From: UBA1127 sp965116355
GTDB lineage: Bacteria; Chloroflexota; Dehalococcoidia; Lucifugimonadales; UBA1127
NCBI GenBank assembly: GCA_965116355.1
Contig: OZ220679.1
Coordinates: 1 to 64,000, forward strand
Direction of reading: 5' to 3'
DNA: 64,000 nt
In this document: positions 28,208 to 37,535 of the stretch, piece by piece
Numbering within the stretch: the first letter of the stretch is position 1
How the letters are laid out: the number at the start of each line of letters is the position of its first letter
Translations under genes and position numbers: made by a program
The notes under the pieces: generated by a model
Database searches by the model: none
What the model saw: the letters and a program-made list of their open reading frames with translations, nothing else
Told to the model about the DNA's origin: nothing

Positions 28208-30616
28208 GTGGGTGTGGCCTTGAGTGAAACCTGCTTTCTCAGACGAGAGAATGAGTTGCTGCGAGAGCGGCTCTCAAAGCTAAGCGATGTCAGCCTATGC
28301 ATCAACGAGAGCCTGGACCTGGACACGGTACTGCAGGGCGTGGTGGATGGGGCACGCTCCCTGACCGGCGCCCGCCAAGCCTGCGTAACCGTCCCGGGCG
28401 ACGGGGGACTGCCGCCCATCTTCATCACCTCCGGCATGACCCTGGAAGACAGGCGGCTACGTTTCGAGCTGCCCGGAGGGCGGGAGTTATTCGAGCACCT
28501 GAGCGGCCTGCGGGAACCTCTGCGGGTTGCCGACTTCTCCGGCTACGCCAAGGAGATGGGTCTACCAGAAATAGCGCCGCCGTTGGGACCGGTGGGAGCC
28601 TTTCTGGGTGCGCCTATACCACACATGGGCGACCGGGTGGGCAACTTCTACCTGTCGGGCAAGGAAGGGGACGCGGGGTTCACACCGGAGGACGAGAGCA
28701 TGCTGGTGCTCTTCGCCTCTCAGGCGGCGTTGGCCATCGCCAATGCCCGCCGCTTCCGCGAGGAGCAGCGGGCGAAGGCAGACCTGGAGGCGCTGATCCA
28801 CACGTCGCCGGTGGGCGTGGTGGTCCTCGGCGCCGGGACGGGCAAGCTCCTGTCGATCAACCGGGAGGCGCTGCGGATCGTGGACGGGCTGCGGAGCCCG
28901 GACCAGAGCGTGGAGCAGCTGCTGGAGATGGTGACCTTTCGGCGGGCCGACGGTCGGGAGGTCTCGCTAAATGAATTCTCTCTGGCTGAGCTGTTAAGCG
29001 CAGGCGAGACAGTGCGCGCCGAGGAGATCTGGATGTCGGTCCCAGATGGCCAGAGCGTTACCGCTCTGATCAACGCCAGTCCAATCTACTTGAAGGGAGA
29101 TGAACTCGAATCGTTCGTCGTAACGATTCAAGACATGACGTCGTGGGAGGAAATAGAGCGTATGCGAGTGGAGTTCCTGGGTATCGTGAGCCACGAATTG
29201 AGGACGCCACTTACTTCCATCAGAGGCTCGGCGACGGCCCTGTTAGATGATGCATCCTCTCGAAGTCCCGCCGAAATGCGTGAGTTCTTTCGGATCATCG
29301 TCGAGCAGGCCGACCAAATGGGTGCACTGATCAGCAACCTGCTGGATGTCGCGCGCATTGAGGCGGGGACGCTGCCGGTAGACCCCAAGTCGGTGAAGGT
29401 GATCGACCTGATCGACTCCGCAAGAAACATCTTCTCTAGCGGAGGAGGCGTGAACGATATCCACATTGATGTCCCTTACCACCTCCCCTTGGTCATGGCA
29501 GACCGTCAGCGCATCGTACAAGTGCTTGGCAATCTCCTTTCCAATGCGGCTATGTACTCTTCCAATGCATCTCCCATTAGGGTTAGTGCAGTGTGGACGG
29601 GCCAGCACGTCGCCTTCTCCGTCACCGATGAGGGCCAGGGTATACCGGGCGAGAAGTTGCCCCACCTGTTCAGGAAACACTTCCGCCTCGACACCGAGGG
29701 CCAGGGACACGAACTTACGAGATCGGGCTTGGGTCTTGCGATCTGCAAGGGTATTGTGGAGGCCCACGGGGGTCGAATTTGGGCCGAGAGCCGCGGAGAG
29801 GGCTTTGGAACTCGGTTCTCCTTTACGATCCCGGTGGTGGAGGAAAATCTGGGCAGCACGGATACATTATCCGCTCAGTCCTTGGCTTGGTCGTCGCAGA
29901 ACGCCAATGTGCAACGCCCCATTCTCGTCGTAGACGATGACCCGCGGACGCTTTGGTACGTCCGAGATGCACTCTGGAAGGCGGGGTATAACTCAATAGT
30001 GACCGGTGACCCGAGAGAGGTGTTGAGCCTTATCAAGGTGAACTATCCGTTATTGGTCTTGTTGGACATGATGCTCCCGGGTACCGACGGCATCACACTA
30101 ATGCAAGAGATACGGGGGGTGGCCGACGTGCCGGTAATCTTCCTGTCCGCCTATGGTCAGGAAGACTACATCATTAAGGCCCTTGACATGGGTGCGGTGG
30201 ACTACATCGCAAAACCCTTCTCTCCGACTGAGCTTGCGGCAAGGATTAGGGCGGCGTTACGCCAGAGTAGGTCGGGACAAGAGCTGCCGGAACCGTATAT
30301 GTTTGGGGACCTTACCATCAATTACGCCCAACAGAGCGTAACCGTGGCCGGTCATCCGGTGGAATTGACCCCCACAGAGTACTCAATGCTGTACGAGCTC
30401 TCAGTAAACGCCGGTCACGTATTGACCCACGATTACCTCCTGAGGCGGATCTGGGGACCGGAGTTCTTGGGCTACTCACAGCCTGTACGCTCCTTTGTCA
30501 AGAAGCTCCGCCGCAAACTGGGCGACGACTCGAACAACCCGAAGTACATCTTTACGCGCCCTCGCGTTGGCTATCGCTTGGGGAAGGGTGAATGGTTCGA
30601 GGAAGCGACGACTTGA
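28208..30616 (+). CDS. One-polypeptide sensor kinase-response regulator (GAF-PAS-HisKA-HATPase-REC-winged helix), intact
   Basis: 802 residues carrying a whole phosphorelay. The domains are a GAF-like sensor (about 30-185), a PAS-like domain (about 195-310), and HisKA with SHELRTPLTSI (His about 329). The HATPase has LLSNAAMYS, DEGQGIP and GLGLAICKGIVEAHGG. The receiver starts ILVVDDDP, with phospho-acceptor Asp620 in LLDMMLPG and Lys669 in AKPF. An OmpR-type winged helix follows (LTPTEYSMLYELS...RVGYRLG). All catalytic boxes are canonical. Kinase, receiver and DNA-binding output in one soluble chain is uncommon. The start is GTG 28208 or GTG 28214 (AGAGG just upstream). Its target genes are unknown; the neighbouring surface-protein genes are candidates. 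Confidence 0.9.
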   Translation: MGVALSETCFLRRENELLRERLSKLSDVSLCINESLDLDTVLQGVVDGARSLTGARQACVTVPGDGGLPPIFITSGMTLEDRRLRFELPGGRELFEHLSGLREPLRVADFSGYAKEMGLPEIAPPLGPVGAFLGAPIPHMGDRVGNFYLSGKEGDAGFTPEDESMLVLFASQAALAIANARRFREEQRAKADLEALIHTSPVGVVVLGAGTGKLLSINREALRIVDGLRSPDQSVEQLLEMVTFRRADGREVSLNEFSLAELLSAGETVRAEEIWMSVPDGQSVTALINASPIYLKGDELESFVVTIQDMTSWEEIERMRVEFLGIVSHELRTPLTSIRGSATALLDDASSRSPAEMREFFRIIVEQADQMGALISNLLDVARIEAGTLPVDPKSVKVIDLIDSARNIFSSGGGVNDIHIDVPYHLPLVMADRQRIVQVLGNLLSNAAMYSSNASPIRVSAVWTGQHVAFSVTDEGQGIPGEKLPHLFRKHFRLDTEGQGHELTRSGLGLAICKGIVEAHGGRIWAESRGEGFGTRFSFTIPVVEENLGSTDTLSAQSLAWSSQNANVQRPILVVDDDPRTLWYVRDALWKAGYNSIVTGDPREVLSLIKVNYPLLVLLDMMLPGTDGITLMQEIRGVADVPVIFLSAYGQEDYIIKALDMGAVDYIAKPFSPTELAARIRAALRQSRSGQELPEPYMFGDLTINYAQQSVTVAGHPVELTPTEYSMLYELSVNAGHVLTHDYLLRRIWGPEFLGYSQPVRSFVKKLRRKLGDDSNNPKYIFTRPRVGYRLGKGEWFEEATT

Positions 30617-31190
30617 GCCTCTTGCGATATTTGGGCAGAACTTCCTCTTGAAGTTGGTCTAGACATTGCTCACGCTCTAACCTGCCTGTGGGACGAAGGG
30701 CTTGGGGACCACTTCCCTGATGCACATACATCTTGGGTGTCCCACGAGGCGCAACCGGTCGTCCACGCGCGATGAGTTGGAAGACACCGGCATCGCTTCC
30801 AACTCACAACCCGGTCGTAAGCCGCCGAGCCGGGACTGCCATCTCCCGGATCGTTTCGCATGTGGGTGGTCAGGCAGCCGATAGGAGAGGCCGGCGTCGT
30901 CATAGGCCGACGTCTCCAGGAGGGTGGTAAAATCCTTGAGGGCTTCCTTCCGGAGGCGTGGGTCTGGCAAGGCCCCGTGGAGTACTAGTCAAGGCGTAGG
31001 GAACTGAAAGCGCTCGCGCACAAGGTCCGCGAAGGACGTGAGGCGTTGGGTCGTAAGACAGCGGCCCTAGATGACGAGGTCGCCAGCGCTCCGGCGTGGG
31101 AGGCGGAGCATCGCCGCCTCCTGGAGCAACAGCTCCGGAGGGCGCGGTGCCCCCGGAGGCGTTCTTGATCGTGAGCACCCCCCACCGGCA
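30617..31190. other. Gap with gene relics
   Basis: It holds a 180-bp relic of the zinc-cluster gene (listed separately). A reverse-strand frame over 30677-30970 (97 residues, beginning PDPRLRKEALKDFTTLLET) has coding-like base usage in its first third but no recognised domain. I regard it as a likely decayed fragment. Confidence 0.45.
30965..31143 (+). pseudogene. Damaged partial copy of the zinc-cluster coiled-coil gene
   Basis: About 180 bp closely match 20351-20530, with scattered substitutions. It begins inside the gene and ends before its stop. The codon for the Trp after VEY has become TAG, so the fragment is not translated through. The two copies are 10.6 kb apart in the same orientation. 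Confidence 0.85.
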
Positions 31191-31604
31191 TCACAACGTT
31201 GCACTATCCTGCCCTTCGGCCTCACCCAGCCGGTAGCCTACGCCAGGCTCGTTGAAGATGTACCTAGGATTGTTGGCTGGCTCCCCGAGCTTCTGGCGCA
31301 GCCGCTTCACGTAGGCCCGCACCACCCCAAAATCGTCAGGCGTCCGCGTTGACCAGACTCGGGTCATGAGGTGCTCCCTGCTTAGTGTCCGCCCAGCGTT
31401 TACGGCAAGCTCACAGAGCAGCCGGTACTCCGTTTCGGTCAACGCCACTGCCCGGCCGCCCAGCGTCACCCGGCGCCTGGCGTAGTCCACGGCCAGCTCC
31501 CCCTGTTGGGAATACTCCCAGAGCGGCTCCCTTTCCGGCGGGTCACGCCGAGGTCCGCGCCGGTCAGCCGAGCATCCCTCGAATCTCCTCCGCCTGTTTG
31601 TCAC
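31191..31604 (-). pseudogene. Truncated third copy of the regulator: winged-helix domain only
   Basis: The reverse frame encodes an OmpR-type DNA-binding domain (AVDYARRRVTLGGRAVALTE, then VYVKRLRQKL-like, ending EPGVGYRLGEAEG). It is very close to the C terminus of the regulator at 33146-35548. The sensor, kinase and receiver parts are missing. Its first about 35 residues overlap the next small gene and are not conserved. It is either a relic or a stand-alone DNA-binding protein; the lack of a good start favours a relic. Confidence 0.75.
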
Positions 31605-31749
31605 TCACTATTCTGATGACCTTGCTGGACGGATCTTCCGCGGCGACACCGCGGACGGCCTTCCGCCCGTTCTTCAGGGTTACCAGCTCCGGGTCCTTGA
31701 TAGCCACCATCTTCCTCAGCGTGAGCGAGTACGCCGTCAGTTCTCCCAT
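31564..31749 (-). CDS. Small DUF5679-like protein lacking the zinc-binding cysteines
   Basis: 61 residues with AGGAAGGAG just before ATG 31749, so it is probably translated. The core KDPELVTLKNGRKAVRG followed by SKVIRI matches, from memory, the small zinc-ribbon family DUF5679, whose members read AYCVKC...KDP..VTLKNGRPA..G.CP.CG. Here the first CxxC is replaced by SLTL and the second by AEDPSS. The metal site is therefore gone while the rest is kept. Function is unknown. It sits between a relic regulator and an acidic lipoprotein gene. Confidence 0.6.
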   Translation of the reverse strand: MGELTAYSLTLRKMVAIKDPELVTLKNGRKAVRGVAAEDPSSKVIRIVSDKQAEEIRGMLG

Positions 31750-31954
31750 TTCCGTCTCCTTCCTGTTTTGCCGGTTTTTGGGTTTGATTCCTCACAGACC
31801 CTTGGTAGGGTCTCAGCTCGAATAAACCGACCTGCTGAAAGAGCTAGCGGGTGCGATGGTTCGTTGCCGTGTGGCTCCGTTCTAACCTGGCTGCTGGATT
31901 GGCGTCGGCGCTCATCAATACGGGCCGGCCGTAAGGGGAACCTCCCCAAGAGGC

Positions 31955-31982
31955 AACCCCCAGCATGAGGGCACTGGGGGTT
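31955..31982 (-). terminator. Hairpin downstream of the acidic lipoprotein gene
   Basis: AACCCCCAG pairs with CTGGGGGTT around a 10-base loop, 43 bp past the stop of the reverse-strand gene at 32025. No T run is seen, so this is a weak terminator candidate. Confidence 0.45.
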
Positions 31983-32024
31983 ACCTTCCCACGAGGGCTT
32001 GTTGAGGTCGGCCATCGCCCCCTT

Positions 32025-32902
32025 CTAGGAGCCGAAGGCCAGGATGTAGGAGAAGTTCTCCGTGTCATCCGTGTCGCAGACCACGTCGCTCTGCACTATC
32101 TCATCGTCCAGGTCCACGCTGGAGTCGTCGCAGCCCCGGGGCAGGTCGTCGTCCTCTATGTCGTCCTCTATGTCGTCAAACATGTCCTCCGCATCATCTT
32201 CGTCGTCGAACTGGAAAACCGCGTGGAGCCTCACTTCGTCGTCACTCTCCTTTTGGATGGCGGAGCCCAGGATGCAGTCGGAGCCGCAATAGCGAAGGCT
32301 CCATGCCACCCCGAAAGGCAGCCTTGCGACCACGTCCGTCACCTCATCGGAGTAGGAATCATCCCCCTCCTTCCACCGTTCCAGCGCGTCCTCCATGTCG
32401 TCCTCGTACTCGGCGATGAGCACCGTGCCGCCGCCCAGGAAGGCGAAGGCTTCCCAGTATTCACTCCTGTTGACCCAGGCCTCCTCGCCCTCAATCTCAT
32501 CGTCGTCATAGTCCTGGTCGTCCAATTCGTCCTTCAGATCGTCCAGGTCTTCGACACCGCCGAGAAGGATGAGGTCGCCGTCTTCAGCGACGCCGAAAGC
32601 CATGAACTCCAGGTCGTCGATGTCCAGGTCGAAGTCGTCTTCCAGGTATGGCGTGCTGGCCCAGCGCGATTCCACGATTCGCTGCAAGTCCCGCAGGTCG
32701 TCGTCGTCAAAGAGTTCGGCGGTGTCGATGTAGTACATACCGTTGGAGTCATCGGGCAGCATCTTCAGTATGACGCCTGCGGCATCGGGGCTGACCCCAC
32801 CGCCACAGGTGGGCAGGAGTAGGACAAACGCCGCAAGGAGCGGGCCCTTCCTATCCTCCCGGCGCTCCGCAGGAATCGGAGGCGAGCAATGGCGACTGAC
32901 AT
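32025..32902 (-). CDS. Very acidic probable lipoprotein with a frameshift in its signal region
   Basis: The main frame (from 32762 or earlier) gives 245 residues rich in Asp and Glu, with no known domain. Upstream in the same frame lies GPLLAAFVLLLPTCGGG, a lipoprotein-type signal, but that frame has no start codon. A start with a strong ribosome site (GAGGAGGG before ATG 32902) opens MSVAIARLRFLRSAGRIGR in the neighbouring frame. Adding one base to the G/C runs at 32842-32847 joins the two into a normal lipoprotein precursor. The protein probably sits outside the membrane; the acidic surface could bind cations. It is divergent in sequence and unnamed. Confidence 0.65.
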
Positions 32903-33145
32903 CGGAACCCTCCTCTCATCTATCTCTTGCCGAAAAGCGCACCCTGCGCCGCTGAGCCTCGGCCTCTTGCTCACACCGCCAGGCCTTCTTGGGCGGGGCG
33001 TTGAGCGCCAACCGCGCCACCTCCGCCGGCGGCCCGTCGATAGGTCCCGGCAACGGGTACTGGATGGCCCCCTGGCGGCATAGGCGATCTTGCCATCGGA
33101 CGCCTCCAGAATCTCCTTCGACCAGCTTGACGGGAGCGTGCCGGA

Positions 33146-35548
33146 TTACGTCTGCAGCGGCACCCCCTCCCCACCCAGCCGGTAGCCGACGCGAGGCTCG
33201 TTGAAGATGTACCTGGGGTTGTCGGCCGTCTCCCCCAGCTTCTGGCGCAGCCGCCTCACGTAGCCCCGCACCATGGTCGAGTCGTAATATTCTCGCGTCG
33301 ACCAGACCCGGCTCATCAGGTGCTCCCGGCTCAGCGTCTTCCCCACATTCACCGCGAGCTCGCAGAGCAGCCGGTACTCCGTGTCGGTCAACGTCACCGC
33401 CTGGCCGTCCATCGCCACGCGTCGTGTCGCATAGTCGATGGCCAGATCTCCCAACTGGAATGAGCCCTGGGGCGGCCCCCGCTCCGGCCCGTCCCGTCGC
33501 CGCAGCGCCGCCCCCACCCGGGCCACCAGCTCGGTGGTGGAGAAGGGCCTGGCGATGTAGTCGTCTGCGCCGATCTCGAAGGCCGTGGCAAGGTCCCGCT
33601 CCGGGGTCCCGCCGCGTCCCGACAACAGCACCACCGGCGCGTCGGTCACCTTGGATATGCGCTGGATCAGGCCCGATCCGTCGGCCCCCGTAAGCGCCGA
33701 GTCCAGCAGCACGAGGTGGGGCCGCTCCATCGCGATGAGCCGCTCCACCTCCTCCGGGTCCCAGGTCGCCACGGGGGTGTACCCCGCCTCGGTAAGGGTG
33801 TTGCGTATGTGCCACAACGCCTGGGGGTCGTCGTCCACCACCAGCACGCGCCCGTGGTTCCGCGCGGCGCGCCGGTGGCCGCCGGCCGGGAGTCCCACCG
33901 GCGCCCCTCGTCCCAACGCGGTCTCCTCGGCCGCCGGCAGGGTGAAGATGTAGCGGGACCCCAGGCCCGCCCCGTCCCCCTCGAACCAGATGCGGCCCCC
34001 ATGTGCCTCCACGATCCCCCGGCACACCGACAGGCCAAGCGTTTCTCCCCCTGTGACGATCTCGCCTCCGCCGCCCACCGGGGAGTGCCTTTGAAACAGC
34101 AGCGGCTGGGGCTGGGGGGTAGGTCTCGGCCCCGTTTCGGCCACGCACACAGCCACGTGGGAGTCCTCCCGCTGGGCGCTCACCGTGATGACCGCCCCCC
34201 CAAGGGAGTGGCCGGCGGCTTTGGACAACAGGCGGTCCAGCACCTGGAGCGCCCGTTGCCGGTCCGCCATGACCTGGGGCAGGTCCGGGGGCAGGTCAAC
34301 CTCCACCTGGTCGCCCGCCGCACTCTCGAGGAACGACGCCCGGGCCTGGCCCGCCAGAAAGGCCATGTCCGTGGGTTCGGGGCTCACCAGCAGCGTCCCC
34401 GCCTCGATGCGGGCAACCTCCAGCAGGTCCCAGATCAGGCCCCGCATCCGGTCGGCCTGCCACTTGATGAGGCTGAAGAGCTCGCGGGTCCTCGCCGGGT
34501 CCAGACGGGTGCGGTCCTCCAGGACGGCTGTGGCGGAACCCGTGATGGAGGTCAGGGGCGCCAGCAGCTCCCGGCTCACCATGCTCATGAACTCGGCTCG
34601 CTGTCTGCCCAGCTCCTTTATGGGCGGCAGGTCCTGCAGCGTGACCACCACCGACGCAACGCCGTCCTCCTCCGAGAGGATTGGCGTGGAGTTGATAATG
34701 GTGGTGACCCGGCGCCCGTCGGGGACCTGGATGACGATCTCCTCGGCCCGCACCTTCTCTCTCGAACTCAGCGCCCGTGCCAGGGGATACTCCCGGAGGG
34801 AGACCTCCCGCCCGTCGGCTCTGCGGAAGGTCAGTATCTCCAGCAGCTGCTGTGGGCTCTGGTCCGGGCTGCGCAGCCCGTCGACGATCCGCAGGGCCTC
34901 CCGGTTGATCGACAGGAGCGCGCCCGTCCCGGCGTCGAAGACCACGACGCCCACCGGCGTGGTGTTGACCAGCGTCTCCAGGTCGGCCTTGGCCCGCCGC
35001 TCCTCCCGGTAGCGGCGGGCGTTGGCGATGACCAGCGCCGCCTGGGAGGCGAACATGACCAGGGTCTCCTCATCCTCCTGGCTGAACTCTCTCCCCTCCG
35101 CCTCGTGGGCCAGATAGATGGTGCCCACGCCCACCCCTTGGTGTCGCATCGGGGCCACCAGCAGGGAGGACGCCTGCACTGGGGGCGAGAACTCCGGCAT
35201 CCCCAGCGCGCTCAGGTGGCCGGCGATGTCGGAGACCCGGAGGGGAGCCTCGGCCTGGCTCAGGTATTCGAAGAAGCCCAACCCCTGGGGCAGTTCCCAC
35301 AGCGCCTGATGCTCCTCCCGGGTCAGCCCGGAGACGATGAAGTCGGTCCGCTGCCCCGCCTCGCCGGGAACGGTTATCGCGCCGTAGCGGGACCCGGTCA
35401 GGGTCCTGGCGCTGTCCACCACCTCCTGCAGCACCGTGTCGAAGTCCAGGCTTTCGTTGATGCGGAGACTGGCCTCGCTCATGCGGGAGAGGCGGTCTCC
35501 CGGCGCCCGGCCTTCGGGGCTCGCTTCCGGTTGCTCAGCTCGGTTCAA
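33146..35548 (-). CDS. Paralogous GAF-PAS-kinase-receiver-winged-helix protein, apparent pseudokinase
   Basis: 800 residues with the same domain order as the protein at 28208 and strong similarity throughout the GAF/PAS and winged-helix parts. The catalytic boxes are degraded. The H-box reads VSRELLAPLTSI with Arg (about residue 326) in place of the phospho-accepting His. The N-box reads LLSKAAGHS. The G1 region reads AETGPRPTP rather than DxGxG. In the receiver the phospho-acceptor Asp (about 616) is kept, but the conserved Lys is Arg (IARPF, about 667). Sensor and DNA-binding parts look intact. It may work as a ligand-responsive DNA binder, or pair with the active paralogue. It is transcribed away from the secreted-protein cluster at 35811. 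Confidence 0.88.
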   Translation of the reverse strand: MNRAEQPEASPEGRAPGDRLSRMSEASLRINESLDFDTVLQEVVDSARTLTGSRYGAITVPGEAGQRTDFIVSGLTREEHQALWELPQGLGFFEYLSQAEAPLRVSDIAGHLSALGMPEFSPPVQASSLLVAPMRHQGVGVGTIYLAHEAEGREFSQEDEETLVMFASQAALVIANARRYREERRAKADLETLVNTTPVGVVVFDAGTGALLSINREALRIVDGLRSPDQSPQQLLEILTFRRADGREVSLREYPLARALSSREKVRAEEIVIQVPDGRRVTTIINSTPILSEEDGVASVVVTLQDLPPIKELGRQRAEFMSMVSRELLAPLTSITGSATAVLEDRTRLDPARTRELFSLIKWQADRMRGLIWDLLEVARIEAGTLLVSPEPTDMAFLAGQARASFLESAAGDQVEVDLPPDLPQVMADRQRALQVLDRLLSKAAGHSLGGAVITVSAQREDSHVAVCVAETGPRPTPQPQPLLFQRHSPVGGGGEIVTGGETLGLSVCRGIVEAHGGRIWFEGDGAGLGSRYIFTLPAAEETALGRGAPVGLPAGGHRRAARNHGRVLVVDDDPQALWHIRNTLTEAGYTPVATWDPEEVERLIAMERPHLVLLDSALTGADGSGLIQRISKVTDAPVVLLSGRGGTPERDLATAFEIGADDYIARPFSTTELVARVGAALRRRDGPERGPPQGSFQLGDLAIDYATRRVAMDGQAVTLTDTEYRLLCELAVNVGKTLSREHLMSRVWSTREYYDSTMVRGYVRRLRQKLGETADNPRYIFNEPRVGYRLGGEGVPLQT

Positions 35549-35810
35549 CGATGCACCTCGCCAGTATGATTGGTGACTTCGCAGTTAGTATAACACGTCG
35601 TCCTGGCCTAAAGTCCAGTTGTTACAGATATTTGCACCATCTTTTTTACCGAGTATTTACTGACTTTGCATGCACTTTTCTCCCATACTGTTTTCTGGCG
35701 TTCTGTGCTTTCTCTACCGAAAGGTCGCGATGCAGTCCGTTCGAGCGCATTCCAGCGGTTCGGACAACGCGGCGGCACGGGCGAACGCATATGCAAAAGG
35801 GACTGTGATT

Positions 35811-37532
35811 ATGATGTTGCGCACCAGGTTTGCCTTTCCGGCCGTCATCGTGATGTTGTTGGGGCTCCTCCTGGCCGCCTCGAACACCGGGCTCAGCCCA
35901 ACGGTCAGCGCTGCGCCCAACCAGCAGACCACCCTCGACATCCCCCACCAGATGGTGCCGAGCAACTGGGCCTGGATTCCTTCTGGACTGGGCCCCGGTG
36001 ATTCCTTCCGGCTGATGTTCGTAACCGAAGGCTATATCGATGGGACGACCAACGGCATCAGCCGCTACAACTCCTTCGTCCGTGAGGCGGCCAAGGCCAG
36101 CAGCATGTTCAAGGACCACGAACACCTGTACCTCTCCTTCACGGCGCTGGTGTCGGTCTACCAGGGCCTGGATGCGAGGGGCAACACCCGCACGCGGGTT
36201 GGTGACCCAGGGGAACATTCTCCCATCTACTGGGCCGGGAACGCCGGCAAGAAGGTGGCCGACAACTACGCCGACTTCTACGACGGCAGCTGGGACTCGC
36301 GCGAAGCCAGGAAGTCCGACGGCGGCTGGTACCTCATTGAGTTTCAGAGAGTGCTCACCGGCTCCACCCACCAGGGCACCCATGCGATCCACGGAAACGG
36401 CTGGAACCTGGGACTGGGAAGCCCCCCGGCGTGGTGGCACGCTGGGCTTCGGGTGACTGCGGTCGGCTCCATTGGCACCGAGCATCACGATACGCCGGGG
36501 AAAGAGATCTACATGAGTGGGGAGGCGAATGCCTCGGATATTTACCCGATATACGGCATATCGCCCCTGCTCAAGGTGCGGAGCACCACCGGGGTCAAGC
36601 CGGTCATCGGCGGGCCGACGGGGACGGTGCGAGGCCCCTTCGACGTGTCCATCACCTTCCCTGACGACGACCAGATCAACGGGATGGCCCTGGCCGACAT
36701 CACAGTCGTCGGCGGGACGGCATCGAACCTGCGCCACACCGCCGGCGCCGGGACAGCGGCGGGGGCGGAAAACGGCACCGCATACGCCGTCACCATCACG
36801 CCCGACTACGACGAGAGCATCTACGACTCGACCACGGTGATCGTCTCCATGAGCGACGGCGTGGTGTCGGACGTCAACGGCTGGAAGAGCGTCGCCTCGG
36901 ATGCGTTGATCGTGAAGTCCACCTACCTTGAGAAGAAGGCGGTGACCATATCCTTTGACGAGAACGGGGTGGGGACCGTTCCCAGGTCATGGGTCTACAT
37001 ACCCTCCGCCGACCTGAAGCCCGGTGACAGCTTCCGGCTGCTGTTCGTCACCTCGGACACCAGGAACGCCCAATCAAAGAACATCGACGACTACAACAGC
37101 TTCGTCCAGAACGCGGCCGGCAGGAGCGAGCTTCTCAGGAACTTCAGCGGGCGCTTCCGGGCCCTGGCGTCCGTGTACCGCGTTCACGCCATAGACAACT
37201 CCGGCACCAGGGGGACCGGCGTACCCATCTACTGGCTGGAGGGAGCTCGAGTCGCCAACAGCTACACGGACTTCTACGACGGATCGTGGGCGTCCAAGGC
37301 GGGCACCGACGAAGCTGGAAGAGGACTGGGGCATTCGACCGACATTTGGACGGGCACCAATAGCGATGGAACCAGGAACGGTCAGGGGCTGGGCAGCACC
37401 TTCTTCTACAGCACCTACGACAGTTTGGGAGTCCGCAGTCCCTTTGGAATCTCCGGCACCAGCACCGACTACAAGAACCACTTCTACTCCCTCTCGCCGG
37501 TGCTGAAGATAGCGGAACCCGGAGGGCTGTAG
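35811..37532 (+). CDS. Secreted protein with two copies of an unnamed domain around an Ig-like domain
   Basis: 573 residues from ATG 35811, preceded by AAAAGGGA. The open frame extends to 35670 but the signal peptide (FPAVIVMLLGLLLAAS) begins right after this ATG. The first domain (about 55-250) starts VPSNWAWIPSGLGPGDSFRL. The second (about 385-565) starts VPRSWVYIPSADLKPGDSFR. Both share FVT..., a SRYNSFV/DDYNSFV motif, ALVSVY/ALASVY and a YADFYDGSW signature. Between them is an Ig-like segment (ITFPDDDQINGMALADITVV). Function is unrecognised; it is probably extracellular. The next gene starts 4 bp after its stop, so the two are co-transcribed. Confidence 0.75.
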   Translation: MMLRTRFAFPAVIVMLLGLLLAASNTGLSPTVSAAPNQQTTLDIPHQMVPSNWAWIPSGLGPGDSFRLMFVTEGYIDGTTNGISRYNSFVREAAKASSMFKDHEHLYLSFTALVSVYQGLDARGNTRTRVGDPGEHSPIYWAGNAGKKVADNYADFYDGSWDSREARKSDGGWYLIEFQRVLTGSTHQGTHAIHGNGWNLGLGSPPAWWHAGLRVTAVGSIGTEHHDTPGKEIYMSGEANASDIYPIYGISPLLKVRSTTGVKPVIGGPTGTVRGPFDVSITFPDDDQINGMALADITVVGGTASNLRHTAGAGTAAGAENGTAYAVTITPDYDESIYDSTTVIVSMSDGVVSDVNGWKSVASDALIVKSTYLEKKAVTISFDENGVGTVPRSWVYIPSADLKPGDSFRLLFVTSDTRNAQSKNIDDYNSFVQNAAGRSELLRNFSGRFRALASVYRVHAIDNSGTRGTGVPIYWLEGARVANSYTDFYDGSWASKAGTDEAGRGLGHSTDIWTGTNSDGTRNGQGLGSTFFYSTYDSLGVRSPFGISGTSTDYKNHFYSLSPVLKIAEPGGL

Positions 37533-37535
37533 GCA

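Noticed and set aside
16940..31200. A right-hand attachment repeat for the tRNA-Ser island
   Set aside because: I found no second copy of the tRNA 3' end inside this stretch, so no island border is called.
32916..34148. 410-residue reverse frame overlapping the pseudokinase gene
   Set aside because: It is an alternate frame of the regulator gene with biased composition.
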